Shown here piece by piece: positions 1 through 5,891 of a stretch of DNA of 31,243 nucleotides. The stretch is from IMG/VR virus record IMGVR_UViG_3300003323_000399, positions 1 to 31,243 of that record; one strand, written 5' to 3'. The stretch is from a virus. The notes under the pieces were generated by a model. The model was not told the origin of the DNA, did not search any database, and saw nothing but the letters and a program-made list of their open reading frames with translations. Made by a program: the position numbers and the translations under genes. The number at the start of each line of letters is the position of its first letter. Within the stretch, counting starts at the first letter, position 1.

Positions 1-1
1 C

Positions 2-97
2 GGGGGCGGTGGTGGCGCTTGCATCGGCTCGGGCGCATCTGGAGCCGGAGGCGCAGGCGCACGGGGCTGCGTGATCGTTACGACGCATCGGAGTTGA
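2..97 (+). CDS. C-terminal end of a glycine-rich tail fibre-like protein (partial)
   Basis: The frame is open from the left edge to a TGA at 95-97, leaving 31 residues. The visible tail is a run of glycine and alanine (GGGGGACIGSG...GAGGAGARG) followed by a short beta-like end, CVIVTTHRS. Gly-rich C-termini closing with a 'G-x-(V/I)-V-T' strand are common in phage tail fibre or tail tip proteins. It lies 4 bp before another tail fibre gene in the same direction, which supports this. Only the end is visible, so the call rests on composition and context. Confidence 0.5.
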   Translation, partial: GGGGGACIGSGASGAGGAGARGCVIVTTHRS

Positions 98-101
98 TGA
101 A

Positions 102-905
102 GTGACAGCAAACATTTTCTATAACCCGGTTTCTCAGCCTCTCGACAACCTGGGCGCAGTGATGCCCGGTTGCAAATATAAGTTCTTCGAGAGCGGAACG
201 ACGACGCCCACGCCGGTGTACTCCGACGCAAATCTAACGTCGTCGCTCGGGACCGAGGTTGAGTCCGATACAGCGGGCCGCTTCCCGGTGATCTATCTCG
301 ATTCGACGGTCGTGTATCGAGTGCAGCTCTACGGAGCGGACGGAACGCTTCTCGGAGATTACGACCCGATCCACCCGCACGTTGCTTTCCCGACCGGAAC
401 CGTCGTCATGTTCGATGGCGATCCAACGGCACGCGATGCCGCGTATCCGCCGCAGCTTTGGCAGGTGTGCGACGGCTCGAACGGCACGAAGGACTCGCGT
501 GACCGAACGCCGATGGGCGTCTCGAACACGAAGCCGATCAGCGGAGCGGGTTCGACGGGTGGAACTGTCGGGACGGTGCTGACAACCGCGAGTGGCGGTC
601 ACGGGCACACCTCGAACACCCCGAGCCACACGCTTACGACGAATGAGATTCCCTCGCACGGGCATCGTGCGTACATGAACGATACAAGCTGCAGCGGCAG
701 CGGAAAAAACCTATGGGCGCTCGATAACGCGCCGAGTTACAAGACGGCAGCAGGCAACAGCGGCGGCAATGCGTTGATCGAGCCAACCGGCGGCGGTCAA
801 GGACATGATCATCCGAGCGCTAGCACCAGCACCGTTCCCGATCACCAGCACAGCGTAACCATTGATCCGCCTTACTTCACAGTTTGGTTTCTGAGACGAA
901 AGTAG
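102..905 (+). CDS. Tail fibre / tail collar-like protein with HxH metal-binding motifs
   Basis: The GTG start at 102 follows the previous stop by 4 bp. The N-terminal ~95 residues fit the widespread phage fibre head pattern (N-P-V-S-Q-P-L-D, then KYKFFESGTTTPTPVYSD, a 'D-T-A-G-R-F' turn and YRVQLYGADG...D). Residues ~95-140 resemble a tail collar/short fibre segment (P-x-G-T-V-V-M-F-D-G, W-x-V-C-D-G). The C-terminal half is low-complexity Gly/Ser/Thr with several H-x-H pairs (GHGHT, SHGHR, GHDHP, DHQHS). In T4-type fibres HxH motifs hold iron ions along the trimer axis. It ends PPYFTVWFLRRK, the usual closing strand of collar-domain proteins. Probable role: host receptor contact. It is clustered with lysis genes, as is common. 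Confidence 0.8.
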   Translation: MTANIFYNPVSQPLDNLGAVMPGCKYKFFESGTTTPTPVYSDANLTSSLGTEVESDTAGRFPVIYLDSTVVYRVQLYGADGTLLGDYDPIHPHVAFPTGTVVMFDGDPTARDAAYPPQLWQVCDGSNGTKDSRDRTPMGVSNTKPISGAGSTGGTVGTVLTTASGGHGHTSNTPSHTLTTNEIPSHGHRAYMNDTSCSGSGKNLWALDNAPSYKTAAGNSGGNALIEPTGGGQGHDHPSASTSTVPDHQHSVTIDPPYFTVWFLRRK

Positions 906-927
906 AGCATTACAAAGACGAGGGACG

Positions 928-1308
928 ATGGACGCAGACGAGGGGCTAGGGTTGATTCGTACCGGCTTCGGGCTCAGCAGCCGGGAGACGCGAAAGGTTC
1001 TTCAAATTGGATGGGTTGTCGGCATGACATTGCACGCAGCATGGGCATTCGGCGCCTTCGCGTTCCTCGGGTTGTCGGGGTACGCGCGGGCCATCGATGT
1101 GGAAAAGCTGCAAAAGACGGTGAGCGCATCGGCTCGCGTGACACTCTCTCAAGAAATCCGCGCGCAGGTTCGAGTGAGATGCGTCACCAACGACGAACGA
1201 GTGAAGGAAGCGCTAACGCGTTACATCGACTCCCTACAGTCGGAATATGAATCGATCGCGGGAGTCAGGGCGCCGGAGCCCGCATGCGATCCACCGGAGC
1301 GAGGTTAA
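928..1308 (+). CDS. Small single-span membrane protein of the lysis region
   Basis: 126 residues, ATG at 928 preceded by GAGGGAC. One clear hydrophobic segment lies at about residues 28-52 (WVVGMTLHAAWAFGAFAFLG). The C-terminal ~70 residues are charged and probably helical, with cysteines near residues 65 and 119. It sits directly upstream of two holin-like genes and the endolysin, so a role in lysis or membrane disturbance is plausible, but I do not recognise the family. The charged helical C-terminal part would be periplasmic or cytoplasmic depending on topology, which I cannot settle. Confidence 0.65.
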   Translation: MDADEGLGLIRTGFGLSSRETRKVLQIGWVVGMTLHAAWAFGAFAFLGLSGYARAIDVEKLQKTVSASARVTLSQEIRAQVRVRCVTNDERVKEALTRYIDSLQSEYESIAGVRAPEPACDPPERG

Positions 1309-1312
1309 AGCT

Positions 1313-1780
1313 ATGTGGTCGGCGTTGTTCTCATTCCTGGGCGGCTCAGCATTTCGCATGATCTGGGGCGAAGTGTCCGCCTACTTCACCGCGAAGCAGT
1401 CGCACCGATACGAACTCGACCGCATGAATGCGCAAGCTGCGATCGACGATCGAGCGCATGCCCGTAACCTCGAATCGCTTCGGTTGCAATCTGAACTCGG
1501 CGTGAAGACGATCGAAGTTCAGCGCGACGCCGATCTAGCGCGTATCGAGGCGGAAGCATGGCGTCTCGGTGTTGCCGCGATCGGTGCGCCAACGGGCATT
1601 AAGTGGGTCGATGCATGGAACGCAACGATTCGCCCGTTGCTGGCGACGGCGGCGATCTTCGTGCTCGCACAAGAAATCATCGCCAACAGCGGCACGCCAA
1701 CGCCGCACGTTCTTTTGATCTGCGATGCGATCCTCGGGATGTATGTTGCCGACCGATCGCTCGCCAAGCGGGGGAAGTAA
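1313..1780 (+). CDS. Putative holin, 3TM gene-transfer-release type
   Basis: 155 residues from the ATG at 1313, 4 bp after the previous stop. Layout: an N-terminal amphipathic/hydrophobic stretch (ALFSFLGGSAFRMIWG, ~4-19), a long charged helix (~27-85, coiled-coil-like), and two hydrophobic segments near the end: ATIRPLLATAAIFVLAQEII (~104-123) and PHVLLICDAILGMYVADR (~131-148). The short motif 'W-V-D-A-W-N-A-T-I-R-P-L-L' resembles the signature before the membrane spans of the '3TM holin' family (GTA_holin_3TM). A longer start at 1247 is possible but would overlap the upstream gene by 62 bp. The place just before the endolysin supports a lysis role. The family call is from memory of the pattern. 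Confidence 0.6.
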   Translation: MWSALFSFLGGSAFRMIWGEVSAYFTAKQSHRYELDRMNAQAAIDDRAHARNLESLRLQSELGVKTIEVQRDADLARIEAEAWRLGVAAIGAPTGIKWVDAWNATIRPLLATAAIFVLAQEIIANSGTPTPHVLLICDAILGMYVADRSLAKRGK

Positions 1781-1781
1781 T

Positions 1782-1973
1782 ATGCAGGAAAAACAGGTTT
1801 GGAAGAATCACGGAACGAAGATCATCGGCGTCGCGCAAGGTACGATCGCGGCGCTCGCAGGCGTGGCAGGGATCATCCCTGAGTCACATCTGAAATACTG
1901 GCTCGCAGCTTCGGCGGTGTTGACCGTCTGGCGAGGTTTTATCAACTCTCTAAACGAGGAAACATCGACGTGA
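1782..1973 (+). CDS. Small two-span holin-like protein
   Basis: 63 residues, ATG at 1782, one base after the TAA of the preceding gene, whose last codons (GGGGAAG) supply the ribosome site. Two hydrophobic segments are seen: about 14-33 (IIGVAQGTIAALAGVAGIIP) and 37-54 (LKYWLAASAVLTVWRGFI), with a basic N-terminus. This size and topology fit a class II holin or a holin partner. It overlaps the next gene by 4 bp (GTGA), so all are translated from one lysis transcript. A longer in-frame start at 1725 would lie inside the upstream gene and is less likely. Confidence 0.6.
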   Translation: MQEKQVWKNHGTKIIGVAQGTIAALAGVAGIIPESHLKYWLAASAVLTVWRGFINSLNEETST

Positions 1974-2395
1974 AGAAATTGAAAGCGTGGCTCAACAAGG
2001 CGCAGGCCAAAATCGCAGCGCTCATTGCGGCGGTCGGCGTGGCGCTTGGCGTCATTCACGGTGTACCGGCCCAGACGCTCACCGACTCTGTGACATGGAC
2101 GAATCCGACGACCTACACCGACGGATCGGCGATTGTATCGGCCGATATGAAGGAACTTCGGGTGCAATGGGGCACGAGCGCGAGTGGCCCATTCAGCGGT
2201 GGCCAATCAATCGTCGCGTGGCCGGGAACGTCAGCGATCTTCACTCGCGCGGGCGATGGCGTCGGAACGCGCTGTTACACGGTGATCGCAGTGACGAAGG
2301 CAGGGGCCGAGTCCGACCCCGGAACGCCAGCGTGCAAGACGATCAACCCTCCGCCGCCTCGCCCGAACAAGGCGACGAACACGAAGGTTGAGTGA
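1970..2395 (+). CDS. Secreted or membrane-anchored protein with fibronectin type III-like domain
   Basis: 141 residues, GTG start overlapping the previous gene by 4 bp. The N-terminus is lysine-rich (MKKLKAWLNK), followed by a hydrophobic stretch (~17-33) and VPAQT, which together look like a signal peptide or signal anchor. Residues ~40-125 read as a fibronectin III-like beta sandwich (VTWTNPTTYTDGSAI, RVQWG, CYTVIAVTKAGAES). The end is proline-rich (PPPPRPNK). It lies between holin-like genes and the endolysin. Roles could include envelope attachment during lysis or a surface protein. It does not show the lipobox plus C-terminal span of a unimolecular spanin, so I do not call it one. Confidence 0.6.
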   Translation: MKKLKAWLNKAQAKIAALIAAVGVALGVIHGVPAQTLTDSVTWTNPTTYTDGSAIVSADMKELRVQWGTSASGPFSGGQSIVAWPGTSAIFTRAGDGVGTRCYTVIAVTKAGAESDPGTPACKTINPPPPRPNKATNTKVE

Positions 2396-2832
2396 GCGCC
2401 GAAGTAGAAAGCGCCATGCTCGTGCGGAAGTGGGAAGGCTTCCGCGCGAGCCCTTATCTGTGCCCCGCTGGTGTGCCGACGATCGGGTATGGGTTCACGT
2501 TCTACCCCGACGGCCGAAGGGTCATGCTCACCGATCCGCCGCTCGATCGAGCGATGGCCGACAAAATTCTCGCCTGGCTGATCCGTACGCGTTATGAGCC
2601 GGCAGCCCGCGCGCTGTGCCCCACCGCCGAGGGGCCGATCCTTGTCGCCGTAGTTGACTTCCTATACAACCTCGGTGAATCGAACTTCCGCGCTTCGACG
2701 CTACGGCGCAAGCTGATCGCTCGCGACTGGCCAGCCGCTCGGGTTGAATTTCTGCGATGGGTTCGAGCCGGGGGCAAGGTGTTGCGAGGGCTCGTGCTGC
2801 GTCGAACGGAAGAGGCGTCGCTGCTTCCGTAG
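2392..2832 (+). CDS. Endolysin, phage lysozyme (GH24, T4-lysozyme type)
   Basis: 146 residues, GTG start overlapping the previous stop (GTGA). GH24 lysozymes cut the N-acetylmuramate-N-acetylglucosamine bond of peptidoglycan. The catalytic pattern E-8aa-(D/C)-5aa-T is present as E15, C24, T30, in the context W-E-G-F-R...PAGVPTIGYG. Later pieces also fit: FLYNLGESNFRASTLRRKL and LRGLVLRRTEEASL. The length is near the usual ~145-165 residues. There is no signal peptide or SAR anchor, so release would depend on the holins encoded just upstream. The Cys variant at the second catalytic position is a known GH24 variant. Confidence 0.93.
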   Translation: MSAEVESAMLVRKWEGFRASPYLCPAGVPTIGYGFTFYPDGRRVMLTDPPLDRAMADKILAWLIRTRYEPAARALCPTAEGPILVAVVDFLYNLGESNFRASTLRRKLIARDWPAARVEFLRWVRAGGKVLRGLVLRRTEEASLLP

Positions 2833-2834
2833 TT

Positions 2835-2924
2835 GATAGCCGGGCGGGCGGATTCGCTTTGATGGCACTGCGCGAGGGGGTCGCGGGCGTACGAATCGAG
2901 GCGGCTACAACCCGCCCGGCTATC
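2835..2924. repeat. 14-bp perfect inverted repeat at the convergent gene junction
   Basis: GATAGCCGGGCGGG at 2835-2848 is exactly matched in reverse complement at 2911-2924, separated by 62 bp. It starts 2 bp after the endolysin stop and its right arm covers the stop codon of the leftward gene at 2920-2922. It could end or process transcripts converging from both sides, but the long loop and lack of a T-run make it unlike a standard intrinsic terminator. Confidence 0.55.
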
Positions 2925-3090
2925 TCGACCGATCCGTGAACGTGGCAAGTCTACGCAAACACTCCGCGCAAATCCAGATCGACAGGAACGGAAGGCGCCC
3001 GCCATCTTCGGCAGTCACTTCGATCCGCACACATTTGCGCTTCTGATCGCAGTGATCACACGTCCAATATGTGACGTTCGTTGTAAGCAT
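2920..3090 (-). CDS. Small zinc-ribbon-like protein, function unknown
   Basis: 56 residues starting at ATG 3090, with GGAGG about 10 bases upstream of the start. Two CxxC pairs, C11/C14 (T-C-D-H-C) and C41/C44 (I-C-A-E-C), suggest one bound zinc ion. It is the last gene of the leftward small-gene cluster and overlaps the gene before it by one base (TAATG). The frame stays open further upstream to 3345, but that part overlaps two other well-placed genes and is arginine/proline-rich shadow. Such small ribbons are frequent among phage early genes; no specific target can be named. Confidence 0.65.
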   Translation of the reverse strand: MLTTNVTYWTCDHCDQKRKCVRIEVTAEDGGRLPFLSIWICAECLRRLATFTDRSR

Positions 3091-3221
3091 TACGGCGCAG
3101 CCTCCGGCCCGTTCCGCCGACACGCGACCGACGCAGCGGGCAGCACTCGTGCGCGGCGCCTGCGTCGTTTCCGTACGATGTAGAGCGCCACAACGAGCGC
3201 CCCGAGGGCTAGCAACTTCAC
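3090..3221 (-). CDS. 43-residue membrane protein with an arginine-rich juxtamembrane patch
   Basis: Reading from GTG at 3221 gives MKLLALGALVVALYIV followed by RKRRRRRAR and a short tail, ending TAA at 3090-3092. The first 16 residues form one hydrophobic segment, and the Arg patch would hold the C-terminus in the cytoplasm. The gene fits perfectly between neighbours: GTGA overlap with the gene upstream and TAATG overlap with the one downstream. That spacing makes it credible despite its size. Function unknown; small phage membrane proteins may act in lysis timing, superinfection exclusion or host inhibition. Confidence 0.6.
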   Translation of the reverse strand: MKLLALGALVVALYIVRKRRRRRARVLPAASVACRRNGPEAAP

Positions 3222-3505
3222 GGCTTGAACTCTTTGCGATCGGTTTCGGTCCAGTACGCCCCGTGCGCGGCTTCAGCGATGGCGCTCGGGCCGGTCGGGT
3301 AGTGCGCATGAGGGGCGACCCCCACTTCCCGCCGGATGTCTTCATCGGCGATCGACAGCACCGCTTCGTCGGCGAGGAACTCTAGAAGATCCTGCCCGAA
3401 CAGCGTCGCGCGGTGCGTCGGCCTGTTGCTCGGGCGTGTCGTGTCGTACGGGTCGTGACCGGGCTCGAAGCCCTGCGACAGCGCGCGATAGCGACCGGTG
3501 TTCAC
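3218..3505 (-). CDS. Hypothetical small phage protein
   Basis: 95 residues from GTG 3505, overlapping the upstream stop by 4 bp (GTGA), with AAGGA in the upstream gene's last codons as ribosome site. The N-terminal part is polar (NTGRYRALSQGFEPGHDPYDTTRPSN). The middle (HRATLFGQDLLEFLADEAVLSIADEDIRRE, shown here only as two helical pieces LFGQDLLEFLADEAVL and SIADEDIRREVG) is helical and acidic. I do not recognise a family. A longer start at 3601 would overlap the upstream gene deeply and is rejected. Confidence 0.6.
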   Translation of the reverse strand: MNTGRYRALSQGFEPGHDPYDTTRPSNRPTHRATLFGQDLLEFLADEAVLSIADEDIRREVGVAPHAHYPTGPSAIAEAAHGAYWTETDRKEFKP

Positions 3506-3795
3506 GACTGCTTTTCCTTCGCGACGATTTCTTCGAGAAACTTGTAACCGCGCGATGCGACCATGAACGCGAGCAATTCGAGCCGCTTGTAATCCGGGCA
3601 AGCATCGCCATCCGGGTGAGCGGCTGACACTCCAGCGGCGGCGCCGATCACGAAGCTCAGCGCATCCCGATCGCGCTTCACGCCTTTGCGCATGTCGAGA
3701 TTCGTTGCGCGAGCGATGAACGTGCGCGCCACTTTCACCGCAAGGTTGTCGCCGCTCGTTGGCGCGGTCGTCGGCTCGGTCGTTGCGCGGTTCAT
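3502..3795 (-). CDS. Hypothetical small phage protein
   Basis: 97 residues from ATG 3795; GGTGA lies 5 bases before the start. The N-terminus is Thr/Pro-rich (MNRATTEPTTAPTSGDNL), followed by helical stretches (AVKVARTFIARATNLDMRKG, LSFVIGAAAGVSAAH, LELLAFMVASRGYKFLEEIV). Moderately hydrophobic helices suggest a compact helical bundle rather than a membrane protein. It overlaps the gene upstream by 4 bp (ATGA) and the one downstream by 4 bp (GTGA). Family not recognised. Confidence 0.6.
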   Translation of the reverse strand: MNRATTEPTTAPTSGDNLAVKVARTFIARATNLDMRKGVKRDRDALSFVIGAAAGVSAAHPDGDACPDYKRLELLAFMVASRGYKFLEEIVAKEKQS

Positions 3796-3914
3796 TTCGT
3801 CACCATAGAAATCTGTTCGGCGCGCGACGCCTTGGCGTGCTGAACGAACTCGGTGCACCGATGCGCGACCGCCAGAACCCCCAGGATGAACAGCAACACG
3901 AGAAACGCTCGCAT
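3792..3914 (-). CDS. 40-residue single-span membrane protein
   Basis: ATG at 3914 gives MRAFLVLLFILGVLAVAHRC followed by a 20-residue polar, basic tail ending VTK. One hydrophobic span fills residues 3-17. Its stop overlaps the next gene's start (ATGA, 3792-3795) and it begins 11 bp after the previous gene ends, which supports translation as part of the leftward operon. It is one of two very small membrane proteins in this cluster (the other at 3090-3221). Function unknown. Confidence 0.6.
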   Translation of the reverse strand: MRAFLVLLFILGVLAVAHRCTEFVQHAKASRAEQISMVTK

Positions 3915-3925
3915 GATTGACTCCC

Positions 3926-4153
3926 TCAACCTTTGGCACAGTTGCAAATTCGGAAATTCGCTTTGACCGTCGCGCCCGCTTTAGCACTCTCGTCAGCGTC
4001 GGCGAACGCCCGTGCGGCATCGATCGAATCGAAGCTCTCGGGGATCAGCGACTGAGAGTTCTTCACGAAAAACTTATCGGCCGCGTTGGCGCACGTCGTA
4101 GCGTGAACGCGATATCCGCAGGTTTTGTGCACGAAGGTGAGCGCGTATTTCAT
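3926..4153 (-). CDS. Hypothetical small cysteine-containing protein
   Basis: 75 residues from ATG 4153. Cysteines at ~11 and 20 (K-T-C-G-Y...T-T-C) and at the end (R-I-C-N-C) could bind zinc. The centre (SFDSIDAARAFADADESAKAG) is helical. The start has no good ribosome site (TTTCCC upstream); a start 39 bases earlier, at 4192, would put the initiation codon inside the palindrome at 4177-4192. It is the first gene after the strong leftward promoter at 4231-4258 and the two palindromic sites, so it heads the small-gene operon running down to 2920. Family unknown. Confidence 0.6.
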   Translation of the reverse strand: MKYALTFVHKTCGYRVHATTCANAADKFFVKNSQSLIPESFDSIDAARAFADADESAKAGATVKANFRICNCAKG

Positions 4154-4176
4154 GGGAAAGGAGTCTAACCCCAAAA

Positions 4177-4192
4177 TTGACGGCGCCGTCAA
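4177..4192. promoter_or_regulatory. Palindromic operator-like site (copy 1)
   Basis: TTGACGGCGCCGTCAA, a perfect 16-bp palindrome, 24 bp upstream of the leftward start at 4153. It lies 32 bp (about three helical turns) from the second copy at 4209. Both would be in the 5' leader of a transcript from the promoter at 4231-4258. See the first finding for the whole family. Confidence 0.75.
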
Positions 4193-4208
4193 AACTGCGT
4201 CACAGTTC

Positions 4209-4224
4209 TTGACGATGCCGTCAA
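4209..4224. promoter_or_regulatory. Palindromic operator-like site (copy 2, variant)
   Basis: TTGACGATGCCGTCAA; both outer half-sites are intact and only the centre differs. It begins at the predicted start point of the leftward promoter at 4231-4258, a position where a bound protein would block transcription. Confidence 0.7.
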
Positions 4225-4230
4225 CTTCCT

Positions 4231-4258
4231 ATTATGTCTATTTAACTTTTTCTTGCAA
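4231..4258 (-). promoter_or_regulatory. Sigma-70-like leftward promoter
   Basis: On the minus strand, TTGCAA (4258-4253, 4/6 match to the -35 consensus), a 16-bp spacer and CATAAT (4236-4231, 5/6 match to the -10 consensus). The surrounding DNA is markedly AT-rich for this genome. The predicted start is near 4224, at the edge of a palindromic site. It would drive 4153 down to 2920. Confidence 0.55.
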
Positions 4259-4259
4259 G

Positions 4260-4736
4260 TTACGTTTTGGAATCGATCACCTTCAAAAGTGCCCGTAAGG
4301 ATTCGGCCAGATCTTTGGAGGACGAAATCCGCGAGCCCTCGTCGTATCGCTCTAGCGCGGATCGAGCGTCGTTCACCGGATCGAACAGCGGCGTTTTGGG
4401 GTTCATGAGAACCCGTCGCGTAAACTCCGCGAGCGCTTCGCCATGCAGGCAGATGTTACCGTGCATGCGCCGAGAGTTCGCGCCGGAGGAATAACGCTGT
4501 GTTATTTCCATCGTTATCTGTAGCTCGGGGCCTGCGATGCGCGGGTGAATGACTCTTCGCACCGAAAGTTCAGTCGTACACGGCCCCGGATCGCGAGGCC
4601 CCGTGAATGTGCTCGCGAACGTCATGCCGTAGTCGCCAGGGGTCGATCCCCACTCAACTTTGGCCGAGCTGCCTAACGAGCTTTGAACTCCGAGCCGTTC
4701 CATAAAAGGAACAGTCACCATTTTGTATTCGGGCAT
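4260..4736 (-). CDS. Hypothetical phage protein
   Basis: 158 residues from ATG 4736. The first ~100 residues look beta-rich (MPEYKMVTVPFM, TPGDYGMTFASTFTGP, ELQITMEITQRYSS) and the last ~55 helical (DARSALERYDEG, SSKDLAESLRALLKVI). No family is recognised. It is set apart: a good leftward terminator lies 23 bp upstream (4759-4786) and the next operon's promoter directly downstream, so it may be a single-gene unit. No ribosome site is visible before the start and there is little room for a promoter, which is odd. It could be leaderless or served by read-through. Confidence 0.6.
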   Translation of the reverse strand: MPEYKMVTVPFMERLGVQSSLGSSAKVEWGSTPGDYGMTFASTFTGPRDPGPCTTELSVRRVIHPRIAGPELQITMEITQRYSSGANSRRMHGNICLHGEALAEFTRRVLMNPKTPLFDPVNDARSALERYDEGSRISSSKDLAESLRALLKVIDSKT

Positions 4737-4758
4737 GAGGAAGTATCCAGACGGCTAT

Positions 4759-4786
4759 AAAAAGACGGGGCCGCGAGCGCCCCGCC
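4759..4786 (-). terminator. Rho-independent terminator, leftward
   Basis: Minus-strand reading: GGCGGGGC (4786-4779), loop of 7, GCCCCGTC (4771-4764), then TTTTT. The 8-bp stem has a single G-T pair. It follows the stop of the gene at 4800 by 13 bp, so it ends the leftward transcript covering 5787-4800 and possibly longer ones. Confidence 0.75.
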
Positions 4787-4799
4787 AAGGGGTCATCGG

Positions 4800-5231
4800 T
4801 TACGCAAAGACGTTCGGAAGGCGAGGCGGCCAGTTGCGGATTTCAACTTTGCCCGCCGCGTAGGCGACGACTTCGACATCCGGGTGAGCAGCGGCGTAGT
4901 CTTCGCGCCGCGCGTCTGTCCAGACCACCGTTTCGTGTCGCTCGTTGGTGCCGCGAATCGTGTAGCGATAGAGCAAGTAATTTTGCCCAGGCCGCCCCGA
5001 CCGACTACGCTGCGACACCTTCGTGTTGCTTCCGAGTAACGTTGCGGTCGCGACCCATTCGACCGGCTTCGGCACCTCCACGACTTTGAGCGGGTGAGAC
5101 TTGCCCGGCGGCTTCACCGAGAATTGGCCGCGCGCGTTCGCTGATTGCGGAGGCACGGCGCGGATCGTAGTGCGCTGTGCGATCGGCTCGCCGGATCTGT
5201 CGATCGCCACGAAATATCGTTCGAGTGTCAT
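4800..5231 (-). CDS. Hypothetical phage protein
   Basis: 143 residues from ATG 5231, overlapping the upstream stop by 4 bp (ATGA). The first third is polar and basic (ERYFVAIDRSGEPIAQRTTI...), the rest alternates beta-like strands (NYLLYRYTIRG, HETVVWTDARRED, VEVVAYAAGKVEIRNW). The pattern suggests a small mixed alpha/beta protein. No family recognised. It is the last gene before the terminator at 4759-4786. Confidence 0.6.
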   Translation of the reverse strand: MTLERYFVAIDRSGEPIAQRTTIRAVPPQSANARGQFSVKPPGKSHPLKVVEVPKPVEWVATATLLGSNTKVSQRSRSGRPGQNYLLYRYTIRGTNERHETVVWTDARREDYAAAHPDVEVVAYAAGKVEIRNWPPRLPNVFA

Positions 5232-5464
5232 ATGCGTTTGAACTCCCTGACCCGTGTTGCAGTGACCGTGATCGCGCCTCCGAGCAGCAGCGCACGGCCG
5301 GATTTGTTCTTGACGGCGCGCGACCCGAGAATGCGGATCAGCGTCACCACATCGACCGACACTTTAATGTCGGCAACTTTGTCTCCGAAAACCTCGTTAT
5401 CGGTTTCGATCAGCCGCTGAGGCTTGTCTAGCGGCTTTGCGGGGGCTCGCGGATTGGCGCGCAT
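5228..5464 (-). CDS. Hypothetical small phage protein
   Basis: 78 residues from ATG 5464, one base overlapping the upstream stop (TAATG). N-terminus MRANPRAPAKPLDKPQRLIE is basic and Pro-rich; the rest (NEVFGDKVADIKVSVDVVTL, RALLLGGAITVTATRVREFK) alternates strands and short helices and is basic at the end. No family recognised. The upstream extension to 5539 is Arg-rich shadow over another gene. Confidence 0.55.
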   Translation of the reverse strand: MRANPRAPAKPLDKPQRLIETDNEVFGDKVADIKVSVDVVTLIRILGSRAVKNKSGRALLLGGAITVTATRVREFKRI

Positions 5465-5787
5465 TACTCGCGTTCCGGCAGTTCGTCCACCAACCGCTCG
5501 AACTCGTCGTCGCGCGCCTCGATCCATTCTTCGGCGCAAATCCGCTCGACTTCGTCTTCGGAGTCGGGGTTATACGGGCACGTCGCGTCAGCGTTGCAAA
5601 CCGATTCGCAACCTTCCTGGCGAGCCTTGCGAACCTTCGCGGCGTTCTCGTTGAGGTGATTCATAGCCGCGTCGCGCAACGTGTCCGAAAACCACACGTC
5701 GTCGTGGATCACGTTACGACGGGTGTCAACGATCAAGTGAACCTTGATCCCATCGCGGATCTGTTCGGCGGGCTGGTAGCGATTCAT
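5464..5787 (-). CDS. Hypothetical acidic phage protein
   Basis: 107 residues from ATG 5787, the first gene after the palindrome pair at 5833-5891. N-terminal part MNRYQPAEQIRDGIKVHLIV and a middle helix (LRDAAMNHLNENAAKVRKAR), then a cysteine cluster (C-E-S-V-C-N-A-D-A-T-C) and a strongly acidic C-terminal third (PDSEDEVERICAEEWIEARD...DELPERE). The acidic tail is reminiscent of DNA-mimic or partner-binding tails, but this is only a composition remark. Family unknown. Confidence 0.6.
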   Translation of the reverse strand: MNRYQPAEQIRDGIKVHLIVDTRRNVIHDDVWFSDTLRDAAMNHLNENAAKVRKARQEGCESVCNADATCPYNPDSEDEVERICAEEWIEARDDEFERLVDELPERE

Positions 5788-5832
5788 GGCAAGCTCCGAT
5801 CGGTTTGTCGATGGGCGAAGAATGCCGCAAAG

Positions 5833-5848
5833 TTGACGGCGCCGTCAA
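5833..5848. promoter_or_regulatory. Palindromic operator-like site (copy 3)
   Basis: TTGACGGCGCCGTCAA; the palindrome here extends to 20 bp (AGTTGACGGCGCCGTCAACT, 5831-5850). It is 45 bp upstream of the leftward start at 5787 and 43 bp (about four helical turns) from copy 4. Confidence 0.75.
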
Positions 5849-5875
5849 CTTTTTATTGTGAACTGCTTTGCAGAA

Positions 5876-5891
5876 TTGACGGGGCCGTCAA
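5876..5891. promoter_or_regulatory. Palindromic operator-like site (copy 4, variant)
   Basis: TTGACGGGGCCGTCAA. On the minus strand its TGA is the stop codon of the gene 5888-6106, so site and gene end share bases. Confidence 0.7.

Noticed and set aside
102-905. Diversity-generating retroelement target in the tail fibre
   Set aside because: No reverse transcriptase, template repeat or C-type lectin fold seen in the window; the repeats in the fibre are ordinary Gly/His-rich sequence.
2757-2939. Possible spanin gene after the endolysin
   Set aside because: The only rightward frame has no signal, lipobox or membrane span and overlaps the end of the endolysin in another frame.
4267-4494. Rightward open frame after a possible TTGACG-15 bp-TATTAT promoter at 4209-4235
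   Set aside because: Spacer is short, there is no ribosome site and the product is antisense to 4260-4736. An antisense RNA cannot be excluded but is not supported.
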